Assembly: GCA_029582265.1 (NCBI GenBank)
Contig: CM055830.1
Coordinates: 22,552,163 to 22,616,162, forward strand
Length of the DNA stretch: 64,000 nucleotides
Source of the DNA: Zoroaster sp. YZ-2022
Taxonomy: Eukaryota > Echinodermata > Asteroidea > Forcipulatida > Zoroasteridae
Direction: 5' to 3'
Made by a program: the position numbers and the translations under genes. A model generated the notes under the pieces. The model did no database searches and was not told where the DNA came from. It worked only from the letters and a program-made list of their open reading frames with translations. Positions 9,523 through 21,518 of this stretch are shown one piece after another (the stretch's first letter is position 1; each line of letters opens with the position of its first letter).

Positions 9523-12190
9523 AAGAATTAGCTGTTTGCAAAATGCTTACCAACCTACATGTAAAGGACCTGTAGTATAAATAGAGAATTAGCTGTGGCA
9601 AACTGCTTACCAACCTAAAGGACCTGTAGTATAAATAGAGAATTAGCTGTGGCAAACTGCTTACCAACCTAAAGGACCTGTAGTATAAATAGAGAATTAG
9701 CTGTTGCAAAATGCTTACCAACCTAAAGGACCTGTAGTATAAATAGAGAATTAGCTGTTGCAAAATGCTTACCAACCTAAAGGACCTGTAGTATAAATAG
9801 AGAATTAGCTGTTGCAAACTGCTTACCAACCTAAAGGACCTGTAGTATAAATAGAGAATTAGCTGTTGCAAACTGCTTGCCAACCTAAAGGACCTGTAGT
9901 ATAAATAGAGAATTAGCTGTTGCAAAATGCTTACCAACCTAAAGGACCTGTAGTATAAATAGAGAATTAGCTGTTGCAAACTGCTTACCAACCTAAAGGA
10001 CCTGTAGTATAAATAGAGAATTAGCTGTTGCAAACTGCTTGCCAACCTAAAGGACCTGTAGTATAAATAGAGAATTAGCTGTTGCAAACTGCTTGCCAAC
10101 CTAAAGGACCTGTAGTATAAATAGAGAATTAGCTGTTGCAAAATGCTTACCAACCTAAAGGACCTGTAGTATAAATAGAGAATTAGCTGTTGCAAACTGC
10201 TTACCAACTTAAAGGACCTGTAGTATAAATAGAGAATTAGCTGTTGCAAAATGCTTACCAACCTAAAGGACCTGTAGTATAAATAGAGAATTAGCTGTTG
10301 CAAAATGCTTACCAACCTAAAGGACCTGTAGTATAAATAGAGAATTAGCTGTTGCAAACTGCTTACCAACCTAAAGGACCTGTAGTATAAATAGAGAATT
10401 AGCTGTTGCAAAATGCTTACCAACCTAAAGGACCTGTAGTATAAATAGAGAATTAGCTGTTGCAAACTGCTTACCAACCTAAAGGACCTGTAGTATAAAT
10501 AGAGAATTAGCTGTTGCAAAATGCTTACCAACCTAAAGGACCTGTAGTATAAATAGAGAATTAGCTGTTGCAAAATGCTTACCAACCTAAAGGACCTGTA
10601 GTATAAATAGAGAATTAGCTGTTGCAAACTGCTTACCAACTTAAAGGACCTGTAGTATAAATAGAGAATTAGCTGTTGCAAAATGCTTACCAACCTAAAG
10701 GACCTGTAGTATAAATAGAGAATTAGCTGTTGCAAAATGCTTACCAACCTAAAGGACCTGTAGTATAAATAGAGAATTAGCTGTTGCAAACTGCTTACCA
10801 ACCTAAAGGACCTGTAGTATAAATAGAGAATTAGCTGTTGCAAAATGCTTACCAACCTAAAGGACCTGTAGTATAAATAGAGAATTAGCTGTTGCAAAAT
10901 GCTTACCAACCTAAAGGACCTGTAGTATAAATAGAGAATTAGCTGTTGCAAAATGCTTACCAACTTAAAGGACCTGTAGTATAAATAGAGAATTAGCTGT
11001 GGCAAACTGCTTACCAACCTAAAGGACCTGTAGTATAAATAGAGAATTAGCTGTGGCAAACTGCTTACAAACCTAAAGGACCTGTAGTATAAATAGAGAA
11101 TTAGCTGTGGCAAACTGCTTACCAACCTAAAGGACCTGTAGTATAAATAGAGAATTAGCTGTTGCAAAATGCTTACCAACCTAAAGGACCTGTAGTATAA
11201 ATAGAGAATTAGCTGTGGCAAAATGCTTAGGCCTACCAACCTAAAGGACCTGTAGTATAAATAGAGAATTAGCTGTTGCAAACTGCTTACCAACCTAAAG
11301 GACCTGTAGTATAAATAGAGAATTAGCTGTTGCAAACTGCTTACCAACCTAAAGGACCTGTAGTATAAATAGAGAATTAGCTGTTGCAAACTGCTTACCA
11401 ACCTAAAGGACCTGTAGTATAAATAGAGAATTAGCTGTTGCAAAATGCTTACCAACCTAAAGGACCTGTAGTATAAATAGAGAATTAGCTGTTGCAAAAT
11501 GCTTACCAACCTAAAGGACCTGTAGTATAAATAGAGAATTAGCTGTTGCAAAATGCTTACCAACCTAAAGGACCTGTAGTATAAATAGAGAATTAGCTGT
11601 TTGCAAACTGCTTACCAACCTAAAGGACCTGTAGTATAAATAGAGAATTAGCTGTTGCAAAATGCTTACCAACCTAAAGGACCTGTAGTATAAATAGAGA
11701 ATTAGCTGTTGCAAAATGCTTACCAACCTAAAGGACCTGTAGTATAAATAGAGAATTAGCTGTGGCAAACTGCTTACCAATCTAAAGGACCTGTAGTATA
11801 AATAGAGAATTAGCTGTTGCAAACTGCTTACCAACCTAAAGGACCTGTAGTATAAATAGAGAATTAGCTGTTGCAAACTGCTTACCAACCTAAAGGACCT
11901 GTAGTATAAATAGAGAATTAGCTGTTGCAAACTGCTTACCAACCTAAAGGACCTGTAGTATAAATAGAGAATTAGCTGTTGCAAACTGCTTACCAACCTA
12001 AAGGACCTGTAGTATAAATAGAGAATTAGCTGTTGCAAACTGCTTACCAACCTAAAGGACCTGTAGTATAAATAGAGAATTAGCTGTTGCAAACTGCTTA
12101 CCAACCTAAAGGACCTGTAGTATAAATAGAGAATTAGCTGTTGCAAAATGCTTACCAACCTAAAGGACCTGTACCGGGGTAGTATAAATG
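9523..12190. repeat. 54-bp minisatellite, about 49 units
   Basis: The unit runs AAAGGACCTGTAGTATAAAT, AGAGAATTAGCTGTTGCAAA, CTGCTTACCAACCT. The length is a multiple of three and the minus strand has no stop in one frame, so it reads as an 18-residue repeat LVSSLQQLILYLYYRSFR for 744 codons (9329-11563) and, after a one-base gain near 11600, another 227 codons (to 12248). Units alternate TTGC/TGGC, ACTGC/ATGC and TTACC/TTGCC variants. Two carry exact 6-bp insertions: TACATGTA at 9556-9563 and TAGGCCTA at 11228-11235. The ORF is best read as a by-product of the repeat. Confidence 0.9.
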
Positions 12191-12193
12191 CAA

Positions 12194-13503
12194 AATAATG
12201 AATACGGTTCGAACCTAGCAGGTTCTTTCTTGAGAAAGGTAAGGCCAAAAACCATTATTTTGCAGAGTTTCAGTTGACAGTTAGCAAATTAACCATTAAC
12301 TCCCAGCACTAATCCAAAATACATTTACAATAGACCATATCAAACACAATTTTTATTATTTTATTTTTTTTTAAACATGATTATGAAACATCTGACTTGT
12401 TGGGAGTGAAAAATTTGTAGCAAACAGTTCAAGTCAATGACAGTACAATTGCTACGCTAATTAGCATGTCCTGCATTATACAATGTCCCCACAATAACGT
12501 GTTGTGATCAGTTGATTGCCAATGTATAGATTTTCCCTATAAGGTTAAGCTGTTACTACAAGTACACATATGATCTGACACAGCAACCTAAATACATAAA
12601 GCCTGGACTGTCTATGCATGATGAAAGGAGGATGGATGATGACATTGGCCCCCTCTGGCCATCAGCCCATGGATGACTTATTCCAACTCTATATAACACC
12701 AGACGTCAGGAAGCCTAGACTAATGTCAACTTCTCGCTCTCGGGTTGGCTTTTCCAGATATCTTAACACCTCATGATAATGATTTTTTTTGGTCTTAGCC
12801 CAAGGGTGTTACCTTCATTAGTTTGCCAATAATTCCCCAGATCACTGCAATATAAACAGCCTCCACTAATTCCTTTTCGTAAGAAACACCTGGGAACAAC
12901 AACCTACATGTACAAATTAGATATCAACAAACCCAGATGTACAAGGATTAAGAAGCATATTCATGTATAAACATGTTTTAGGGGTTGTTTTATTTTGGAC
13001 TGCCCAAGGTTGTTTTTCATGTCAGAATGTAATTCTACAGAAGGTTAACTGATCATGAGCACAGTCTTAAAGTACGCTTACTTGGTAAGATACTAATGGA
13101 TCTACCAAACAATTCTGATTCCATCTGACATGTTGTCATTTTCAAAAAAAATGCGGAATACATACATACAGGCAATTGTTTTATTTTGTTTATATTTAAA
13201 TGAAACAATAAAATAAAAACATTGAAGTATGGGATGCATTTTCCAACATTTTAATGTTGTCCTCTTTCGGCTGCTCCCGTTAGGGGTGATACATCTGTAT
13301 CTGCATTCCTTTGAAATTATTATTTTTATTAATTGTTCAGATTAAAACATAAATTGTTGAAAATAACGGGTGAAATAATAAAAACATAGGCCATATCTTT
13401 AACAGGAATGAAATGCCCAATAGGGAAACAGACATGCATCAAATTACTGTTGAACCATCTTCAGATATAATACAATGTGAACACAATGGCAATATTCTGT
13501 TAA
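12194..13503. other. Unassigned stretch
   Basis: AT-rich, with no gene or RNA recognised. Positions 13256-13293 repeat the last ~38 bp of the SINE/LINE tail seen at 24362 (GTCCTCTTTCGGCTGCTCCC). The rest shows nothing. Confidence 0.5.
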
Positions 13504-13779
13504 CCCTAACCCCCTAGGTATTCTGGCTAGGAACCTTCCTGAATCCTCCTGAATCCTCCAAAATCCATCAATGCACTTTTGGAAACATCAATGCCCTTAT
13601 CTTCAAAATGCACCATGCATTTTCGTTGATCTTTCATATTCAGCACTTATGGCCTGTGCTTCTTGCCAGGTAGTAATTTTGCCCCATTTGAAGAGGTGAA
13701 AGTACCAGTTTCCAACAGCTCTGAATTTTTCCAAAAAAGTGCCCCTTGGAGGATTTTGATGGATTTGGGGCGGTTAGGG
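13504..13779. mobile_element. TTAA MITE with telomere-like ends, copy 1
   Basis: A 276-bp element starting CCCTAACCCCCTAGG and ending GGCGGTTAGGG, flanked by TTAA at 13500-13503 and 13780-13783. With the TTAA, the ends read TTAACCCTAACCCC and GGTTAGGGTTAA, which contain telomere-type TTAGGG steps. Copies lie at 33356-33606, 60269-60531 and, more diverged, 52318-52548. A duplicated CCTGAATCCT step is specific to this copy. Non-coding. Confidence 0.8.
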
Positions 13780-15151
13780 TTAAGGAAACTATGGGATATC
13801 TTAGTACAGTGGGTGGAATTGTCACTATAGCCCATGGCTATATAAACAGAACTACTGTAAGTCTGCAGGATCTGGCGTCGCACTTTGAGGTTTGTGAATT
13901 ACACCAGATATGCTGGTCAGTTTTTGTTTGACTTGTGATATTTTGTACACGAGCCCCCACAACATATTTTTTAAAAGGTATAAAAGGTGTCAAAAAAGGT
14001 ATAAAAACACCCAAGTTTTGTCAATGAAAAAGTAGAAAAGTGATCATGATGTCAACATTGGTATTAATGGCAAGACTGCTTCTTCGATGAGAATGCTTAC
14101 TATCCACTCTTTGACAAGGGCGCAACCACGTGTTGAAAGTTGGGGGAAGGGTCCCAAGCAGCCAATAGCAACGTGATCTGCGGGCGAGCGAAGTGAGCAC
14201 GCCACTAGCAGCTGGGGTCTTGGTTCAATATCACGTATTTCAGCGTGTTGATGGAAGTGTTGCATAATTGTGATGCCATGAATGGCATTACTAGGATCAT
14301 GTATACATAAAATACCAAATTGTTTTATTAATTAGATTAAGCTAGTAGTAAAGCTACACACAGACTGTGCTAACTGTGTGACACAGTTAGCATGATTCAC
14401 TTGACCACCTGAGTTTTTTATTTATTTTAACTTTCACCTGTGAAATATGGATGTTTCACGATAATAAACGCTTATCGGACTATTTTGGACCTCCCCAGAA
14501 AATAAGGTCTTCCAGAAGTTGGGGAGGTCCACATAAAAGTAGGGGGGGTTGTGACCCCCCCCCCCGACCCCCCCAGTGGTTGCGCCCTTGCTCTTTGAAT
14601 CAAAACACTAATGTTTCAGCTTAATTACAAAAATTTCAATGCCTAAAAACGAAAAGCTTCCAAGGGCTTTGCCCACTGGACTACACACCATGGATTCACC
14701 CCTGGTATACCTATGCTATCCAGAAGCATGGATATTTGCTAAAATAAATCTACATAACACTGCATTTTATCGGTCTTTAACGAACTTCTACATTGACCAT
14801 TCATAAAGGTGTGTCAAGTACAAGCTGTTTCATTTTATGACTGAATAATCTGGGTTATAAACACACAAATATTAGAACTTGTTGTTCCTACATGTACATC
14901 TGTATTACCACTGACTAAAATGTGGATTGTAACTGTCATGGCTGCTACAAATCAAAGCCTTGTCAGGCGGTAATACATAACCGACAGAGGCATACCAGTA
15001 ACAATGTGTATGATTTTCCATGAAGCAAAAATTTTGAAAATATCTGTTAAAGGTTCGGAAGTATTATTGGAAATGCATTGGTAATGTTTGCAAAAATTAT
15101 TTTATGACTATACTTACTCTCGTAGTACGTGTAGTTTAAACAACAAACTTA
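13780..15151. other. Unassigned stretch with hairpin and C-rich tracts
   Basis: TGCTAACTGTGT at 14368-14379 and GACACAGTTAGCA directly after it form a near-perfect hairpin of about 11 bp. Around 14540-14580 there are two long C runs separated by GA. The part near 14100-14230 is GC-rich, with GCGAGCGAAGTGAGC. No gene is seen. Confidence 0.4.
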
Positions 15152-15305
15152 TTGAGGACGATCAGAGCACACTGTTCGAAACGTCGAGTTGTACCTCCAG
15201 TTCTTTTCAGAACTAATTACTACTCAATTGAGAATTTCACATGGTGTCACCGCAATTAGTCTTACTTATCCTCCTCACCATGCAAAGCTACAAGTTTTAC
15301 CAAAC
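15152..15305 (+). repeat. Dispersed repeat R2, copy 2
   Basis: Matches 413-605 over about 150 bp in the same orientation, including TCGAAACGTCGAGTTGTACC and GGTGTCACCGCAATTAGTCT. It lacks the 13-bp insertion that copy 1 has after AGTCTTAC. A short open frame overlaps it, but both copies look non-coding. Confidence 0.75.
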
Positions 15306-15508
15306 TTATTGCTGCTTAGTGCATTATATGTCATTGACAAGAAAATATTGAAAATGCATTTAGATTTGATTACATTCATTCAAACGTGGAATTTAAAAAG
15401 GAGCAGTCTTTCCTAAATTCAAACTGGTAATTATTTCACTTTTCTTAAAAGTGACAACACCTGAGGCTATTTCTAGAGAAGATTGATACCATCAAGAGCT
15501 TTCCACCA

Positions 15509-15735
15509 TGCATGATAATAATAATAATAATAATAATGTTCCATTCTTATATAGCGTATTTCACATAATGTCCCAATGCGCTTTACATTATTACCCCTGG
15601 TCACTGGGCCAATATCATGATAGAAGGCCTTCCTTCCTCCATGCACGAAGTATAAAGGTTTACATTCAACCATTTCATTATTTTTTAAATTACCAACCCT
15701 ATAGACCTTGTGCATGTGACATCATCTAACCACAT
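15509..15735 (-). mobile_element. SINE-like 3' part with ATT tail
   Basis: On the plus strand this starts with ATAATAATAAT, continues through TTATATAGCGTATTTC and AATGCGCTTTACATTATTAC, and then CCCTGGTCACTGG. This is the same kind of 3' module as the tRNA-Leu SINEs but clearly diverged, and the tRNA head is absent. It is probably a 5'-truncated member of a sister family. Confidence 0.55.
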
Positions 15736-15849
15736 GCTATCAAATGATGATCATCAGAATCAGAGTGGCATGTATGTAGTCACGTTTTGATTAAGTTTTT
15801 TTTTTAACCAATACCAAAACGAAGGATTTCTACTATACTACATGTACCA

Positions 15850-16045
15850 AAATATCGTCAAATTCGTGTTTTGACCCGTTTACGGTTTAGATTGAACCCT
15901 GGTCTATGTTTTGTAAAAAAAAAATATAGGAAAATCTAATATTCATAGAAATTAATAAGCAGTGGAATAAATAATAATAGTTTTGTATTGCCCTCTGATT
16001 ATATGGTGACAAAACATCAGTAACATGTTATATAATTCTGAGCTT
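15850..16045 (+). repeat. Dispersed repeat R3, copy 1
   Basis: About 190 bp whose reverse complement recurs at 21165-21335. Shared steps include GTGGAATAAATAATAATAGT, TTTTGTATTGCCCTCTGATT, ATAACATGTTA-like sequence and the GTTTAG/GAACC portion. No TIRs or coding capacity are evident. Confidence 0.7.
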
Positions 16046-16969
16046 ACTACAGCCCTGAAAATCAATTAATTTCCACCCTGCCCCCACTCCTCGACCCCCA
16101 CTCCCCGACCCCCACTCCCCGACCCCCCCCCACAACTAGTGCCTAATTTTTGCCAAATTCAACATGTTGTCTTCTCCAATTAGAGTAAACCTTGTCATAA
16201 ACTTCAATTCACAGTGACAACGACGCACGGCCCATGCTGTACATACAAAACGTAATCAGATTATGTTGCAATATTACTGCAGACATAATCAATCCTATGA
16301 GGTGATGCCCAGACCAGCGATTGTCAGCTCAGCCTCTAGGACAGCAGAGTGCTGTCGAATCTTAGGCTTGTTTTATCCCCTATGATCTAGCCAGTGGCTA
16401 CGGCCAGTGAGAGACATCTAAACTGTGGTTGGTGGTTCACTGACTTGATCTTAGAGGATCTCATCACTGATGCCAAGCGTCAGTAGGATACATTTCACCC
16501 GTTGTCCTTAGGTTGGAAATTTGAGTCAGTATTAACTTTGGTATTAATGTAAATGATGTACATAACATGCTAGTCTCAGGATTAAATGGCTATAAATATT
16601 TTGTTGTTTTTATATTCACACATAATTTTATATTTTTTTGAAATTTTTATCTAAGATAAATTTCTTTGTCTATATAGTGAGAGGAAAAATAGCGAACAAG
16701 CATTCAGATTTTTTTATATGGAATTTTCATCTTGTTAAGATAAAATTAAGTTTGGAAATCCGTTAATGAATTTGTTCCAAAATGATATATCTTCACTCTG
16801 AAAAAATAATATTTCAAGGGATGTTTAATAATTATGGTCATCACTAACTTTACACAAAGTAAGTTTAAGGAAAAACTGTGATTGGTTATGGGGGATATCC
16901 AATATGGCTTTAAAGAGCATATGGCATGCAAAACACCCTCTATTCGTAGGGTATATTGTGAATAGAATG
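16046..16969. other. Unassigned stretch
   Basis: Positions 16080-16135 hold three near-identical 16-bp units of TCGACCCCCACTCCCC type. The segment 16200-16520 is richer in GC than its surroundings and has no ORF or familiar RNA signature. I checked it by eye for tRNA and snRNA motifs and found none. Confidence 0.4.
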
Positions 16970-17043
16970 TAAGACTGTGCATTTGTTTTCGGATATTATG
17001 GAACAGGATACCTAAAATTGGAAATCTTTGAATATCTGGGTAC

Positions 17044-19130
17044 CAGAGATGCCACTGCGTTGGCTAAAAAAAAAACTGAAATTTATTATCATTGTGACAA
17101 ATAGCCGCGGAGCGAACGTCGCAAGCGTAACGTGTATCGAGAGAAAATCGCCGTTGTCGTCACGCTCCTCTACCCATGACCAGTTCCATTTGTTTTTAAC
17201 CTTCGCCTCAATTGTCTTCAAACTGTCCGTTCTTTGCAGAACCTTGAATTTTTCCATCTTTGAATTGTCCCGAAGAGAATGGCCTCACTCTTCCTCCATG
17301 CTTTGACAGAATTTACGAAAACCAAGTTTCAATGCGTATCGCTTCAGCATACCGTAATTTCCTGCGTATAAGACGCTCGGTGTATAAGGCGCATTACCCC
17401 AGAATCGGGGGAATGTGATTAAAGTGTCAACGTACAAGGCGCACCGCCGTATAAGGCGCACCATGACCGCTGACACAGAGGCCAGCTGGGTGCCACTCAT
17501 TGTCGGTACATCGCCACAAAGGGGTCATTGTGTTGCGCCACTCCCTGAACTGATGGTCTGTGTGCCACAATAAAAACTATTCAATTGGACGAAGGCCGAG
17601 TTTAGTAGAAAATGTTCCCAGAAAAATGTAGCCCTGTCGATCCAATTGTATTGATTTTTTAATCGGTTAGCTAACGTGCGTGGGGCTAGAGATCGGATTG
17701 GTTTCAGAAGTATAATTCTCAATATAGTTTGTTTCAAATGAACTATAGCCATCAACAAACACAAATTCGTATAATTATCGTGTCATGTGCAATGCATCGG
17801 AAACGATGTTATTGGTATACACGTTAAATTATTTGCTTACCTCCATGCTTGCATAAACAAGCCATTTTCGCGACGTGATCCCGCGAGTCGCATCCCGCTC
17901 ATTTCATTCATAAAAAGTGGCAACCATAAATTGTCCAATAAGCATGCAATACGTACGGACGTGCTTCTCTCCATTGCTCAGCCCGGATTCCCCCTTAATA
18001 TGCAACTTTCCCAACAAACCTTGTTCCCAACGTTTACCTGAAGGTCTCGAATGTGGATTCAAGACCCATGGGGACGAGCTTGGTCATGACCTGCAGGGAC
18101 ACGTGGACGATGATGACATCATAATTCCAGTGCGGTCCAATCAGGTGCCGGGAAAGACTGGCCACACACTGCCCGATGGCTTATTTTTTTTCCGTACCAC
18201 ACGCTGAGTTGAATGCATGATAAGTGTGTGCCAACAACAGTTGTGGTACGCCTTTGTCGGTAAGCACGGCCACGCAGTAAGGTGAATTGTATGCATGATT
18301 GGCATGTGCCAACAACAGTTGTGGTACGGCTTTGTCGGAAAGCAAGGCAACGCAATAAGGTGAATTGAATGCATGATACATGTGCGCCAACAAAGGTTGT
18401 TATGGGCATTGTCGGAAACCACAGCACGGCCGTAAAGGTGAATGAATGCATGAAAATCTTGAGCTAACGACCTTCATTGGAAAACACGGCCGCTTTGTTA
18501 GGTTGAGGTCCACCGAAAGTTACACAAGCGGTAATCATCACTTTGATCTCAAGCGACACCAGATAAGGCGCACCGTTAGATAAGACGCAGTGACGTTTTC
18601 GTACCTTTGAAAGTCAGATAAGCCGCGTCTTATACGCAGGAAATTACGGTACATGTACATGTGTTAGACAACTCGTCCTGCCTAGTCTCAGATGGCCATG
18701 TGTGACAAGGACTTGGTTGGTACCCGGCGAGTAATATAGGAGTATTTGATATGAAGACTGCAATCGGAAACCACCGACGCATGAAATCATAGACTTGATT
18801 TCAAGGCTGTGTGTGATAACTTCGCTTACCACTACAGCATACATACGAAGACGATCCAGGTTCATCGTGCGCTCGTTACATACATGTACATACACGTAGT
18901 CGGCAGGCGTTCGCGGGATAAGCCTCGAAATCAAGGCTACTGAAATTACTGCTGCGCTGCTGTCGTACGTCGAGCTCTCGAGACGCGAAAAAAAAAAGAA
19001 AAAAAAAATTCCGTTTCCTTTTTTTTCCTCCGGTCTTTTTATGAATGGACGGCCGGAAAACAAACGGATTTTGGGGAGATTTTTTTAAAAAAACGGAATT
19101 CCGGTTTAAACCGGAAAAGTGGCATCTCTG
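17044..19130. mobile_element. Second-level insertion with CAGAGATGCCACT ends
   Basis: Terminal inverted repeats CAGAGATGCCACT and AGTGGCATCTCTG, flanked by GGGTAC on both sides (17038-17043 and 19131-19136). The CAGAG ends are hAT-like. A minus-strand stretch near 17120-17190 reads NWSWVEERDDNGDFLS, which resembles the N-terminal lead-in of some invertebrate zinc-finger transposases, but too little remains to be sure. The element is itself interrupted by the TA element at 17352-18649. Confidence 0.65.
17352..18649. mobile_element. Third-level insertion: TA-flanked element with 25-bp TIRs
   Basis: Ends CCGTAATTTCCTGCGTATAA and its complement TTATACGCAGGAAATTACGG give TIRs of about 25 bp, flanked by TA dinucleotides (17350-17351 and 18650-18651). 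Subterminal sequence repeats the theme GTATAAGGCGCA. The TA duplication indicates the Tc1/mariner/pogo group. Three ~78-bp imperfect tandem units occupy 18214-18450, with GCATGAT, CCAACAACAGTTGTGG and AAGGTGAATTG landmarks. No transposase ORF is recognisable, so it is non-autonomous or decayed. Confidence 0.7.
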
Positions 19131-19851
19131 GGGTACGCGTAAACAATTTTGTAAAAACACGTAAATACACCTGAATGTATACATAACAGCAAAAGAAACG
19201 TCACCCCTAAAAATATTTATTATTTTCATTTTATAATTAATATAATTTGTTTAATGAAGAATATTATGAGTATGGAGTGTAACACGAACACAATGTGGCA
19301 AATTTGGTTGACCTGGCAGCCAATCATCCCACAACATTGTATATTTATTATGTTTAATAATATAATTACTTAACAAAATTTACGGGGTGACGTTTCTTTT
19401 GCTGTTATGTATATAAAGTACATCAGGAACACAAGTTTCTCTTATTTTATTAGTCAACAAATGTGGACTTAACGTAATAATTTCCCATTTCTATATTAAA
19501 AATGACTCATAGCATCCCTATTCCCCACACACATACAAATAATTCATGTGTCCAACACTCGCACTTATCCAATAACTGCGAACAATATAGGCACAAAAAC
19601 CAACTTGTGATACTGGCATGACGGCGGTCAACTCAAAACAAACTAGATACATCAAACAAAAGCCGGCAAGTATGTGAAAGGTTGTTGGTAAATGTTACTT
19701 CTAAAGCCTTTTATCTGAGTTATCTAAATTTGGTTTTTAAAAAAATTCAGAGGCTTCCATTTGTGTGGATTAAAATCAATGTTCAGTCAGAATTTTAAGA
19801 AGTTGTTTACGGGTAATTGGAACGGAAAAATGGAACCTGGTCATGACAGTT

Positions 19852-20160
19852 TCGGTCGGGTATCTGGGTACCCGGTCAGGTATCTGGGTACCCGGTCGGG
19901 TATCTGGGTACCCGGTCAGGTATCTGGGTACCCGGTCGGGTATCTGGGTACCCGGTCAGGTATCTGGGTACCCGGTCGGGTATCTGGGTACCCGGTCAGG
20001 TATCTGGGTACCCGGTCAGGTATCTGGGTACCCGGTCGGGTATCTGGGTACCCTGTCGGGTATCTGGGTACCCAGTCGGGTATCTGGGTACCCAGTCGGG
20101 TATCTGGGTACCCAGTCGGGTATCTGGGTACCCAGTCGGGTATCTGGGTACCCGGGATAC
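19852..20160. repeat. 20-bp minisatellite grown from a transposon end
   Basis: Fifteen units of TATCTGGGTACCCGGTCRGG fill 19861-20160. Single-copy versions of the same step are the subterminal motif of the hAT-like family (for example near 3700 and 28790-28805). Units differ mainly at GGTCGGG/GGTCAGG and CCCGG/CCCAG. The array is open in several frames on both strands because the unit lacks stops, but it has no coding character. Confidence 0.85.
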
Positions 20161-20182
20161 CCGGCACAGCCTTAATAGAATG

Positions 20183-21164
20183 TGATGAATTATTTCCTTG
20201 GTCAATTTTAAGCCAGCAGTAGCTGAATTGTACTAGCTAGTCTTCCTTAGTTTTAAGTAATCAACCCTGCCAAGAGCATTTTAAAAAAACAGTTATTGTT
20301 CTAACTTTGTATTTTAACAGTATTTTATAACAGAATTTACAACAAAGTACTGCAGCGCACAACCAATTAGAATCTCACAGCTATAATAAAGATGACACCC
20401 AAATGGACAAAGAAACAAACAAACAATATATTTAATCAAACCAAATTGTAACCTTTATTGCTTGTTTTTTATGGCATGAAAAATAAGAGAATGTGGTCCA
20501 CAGGATGAAAAATTAGGGGATGGTCCATAGGATCATCCCCCCCCCCCCAACAAGTGGTGGGGGATAAATCACCCCCAAATCCCTGGGATTTACACCTGTG
20601 TATTTTAATGTCTCAAAGCAGAACTTTTATATAGTTCCACAATGTACAAACTCATTCTACCTTGAACTCATTATACCTTGAGGTTTTCTGTACCATGCCA
20701 AAGAGCTGTCTTGCACTGTCAGCAAAAAATAATTTTGTTTGAATTGCGATGATGTGTCTCATATTTTTTGTACACTAGCCCAGACTATCAAACCTAGCAG
20801 ATATAGTAGACCTTCTGTTAATCGACTAACCTCAGACTAGTATGCTTGTAGCAATTGTGCCCCCCCCCCCCCGACTATGCATACATGTACGTAAGCCCAA
20901 CATTTTCTGCTATGGTTATGTGCTGATATTTCGCTTACAGTCAACAAAGCCATGATATTATGCCCAATCTCGATTCACTTTTAACAATGATTGAATGACA
21001 ATTCCTCAGATCAACTTCAAAAGTAAGAGCACACTATGCATTAGGATTAGGCGGTTTTAAATTTTTGGCTAGCCAGGTTACCGTAGAAAATAAATGCTGT
21101 TTTCGGTTTTACCGTGAATTTTTAAGAAGAACAGTAAACAATTAATAACTCCTTTTATAACATG
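20183..21164. other. Unassigned stretch
   Basis: Contains C-rich tracts near 20538 and 20861. Near 21045-21115, GGCGGTTTTAAATTTTTGG and CGGTTTTACCGTG resemble worn hAT termini like those at 56212. No gene is seen. Confidence 0.4.
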
Positions 21165-21335
21165 TAACTGATATTTTTTCACCGTATAATCAGAGGGCAA
21201 TACAAAACTACTATTATTTATTCCACTGTTGTTTATTAATTTGTATGAATAAGATTTTTCTATACTTTTTGTTACAAAACATAAACCAGAGTTCGACCTA
21301 AACGGTCGTCCTCAGGCCTGGTCAAATTCCAGTTA
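21165..21335 (-). repeat. Dispersed repeat R3, copy 2 (inverted)
   Basis: Reverse complement of 15850-16045, with CCGTATAATCAGAGGGCAAT and ACTATTATTTATTCCAC landmarks. The two copies lie 5 kb apart in opposite orientation. Confidence 0.7.
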
Positions 21336-21518
21336 AACAGCAGCGGACAGGTCAAAATGCCTTTGCAAGTAGTATGGCTTAGAATGACAAGCACATTCAC
21401 ATAGTATAGGTTGGTGAAATTAAATCAATTGTTTATCTCCCGACGCAAGAATTTCACCAACCTATATATATCGCAGAACCTGCTGCTATATGGGATTCTA
21501 GCCAGCCAATTGTCATCG

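Larger units (their letters stand above)
16970..20174. mobile_element. hAT-like element (TAAGGCTGTGC family) with nested insertions
   Basis: Left end TAAGACTGTGC and right end GCACAGCCTTA, with a perfect 8-bp target duplication ATAGAATG at 16962-16969 and 20175-20182. After removing the 2.1-kb insertion at 17044-19130, the interior matches the compact copy at 3339-3733 (GTAAACAATTTTGTAAAAA, AACAAATGTGGACTTA, TAATTTCCC, CATTCCCCACAC). Its right subterminal region has expanded into a 20-bp minisatellite. The 8-bp duplication supports hAT. It encodes no transposase. Confidence 0.8.

Noticed and set aside
9329..12248. Long minus-strand open frames as a genuine repetitive protein gene
   Set aside because: They are fully explained by a 54-bp stop-free tandem unit; there is no start context, no non-repeat domain and no sign of splicing. 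Kept as a finding only.
17787..18207. Plus-strand frames in the TA element as a transposase fragment
   Set aside because: No helix-turn-helix or DDE/D motif is visible; the composition fits non-coding filler of a non-autonomous element.
18119..18451. Three overlapping minus-strand frames rich in Cys and His
   Set aside because: They translate ~78-bp tandem units in a non-autonomous TA element; the apparent Cys/His pattern is the repeat, not a zinc finger.
19761..20222. Open frames with GYLGTRSGIWVP-like repeats as a gene
   Set aside because: Several frames on both strands are open at once because the 20-bp unit contains no stop; it is a minisatellite in a transposon end.
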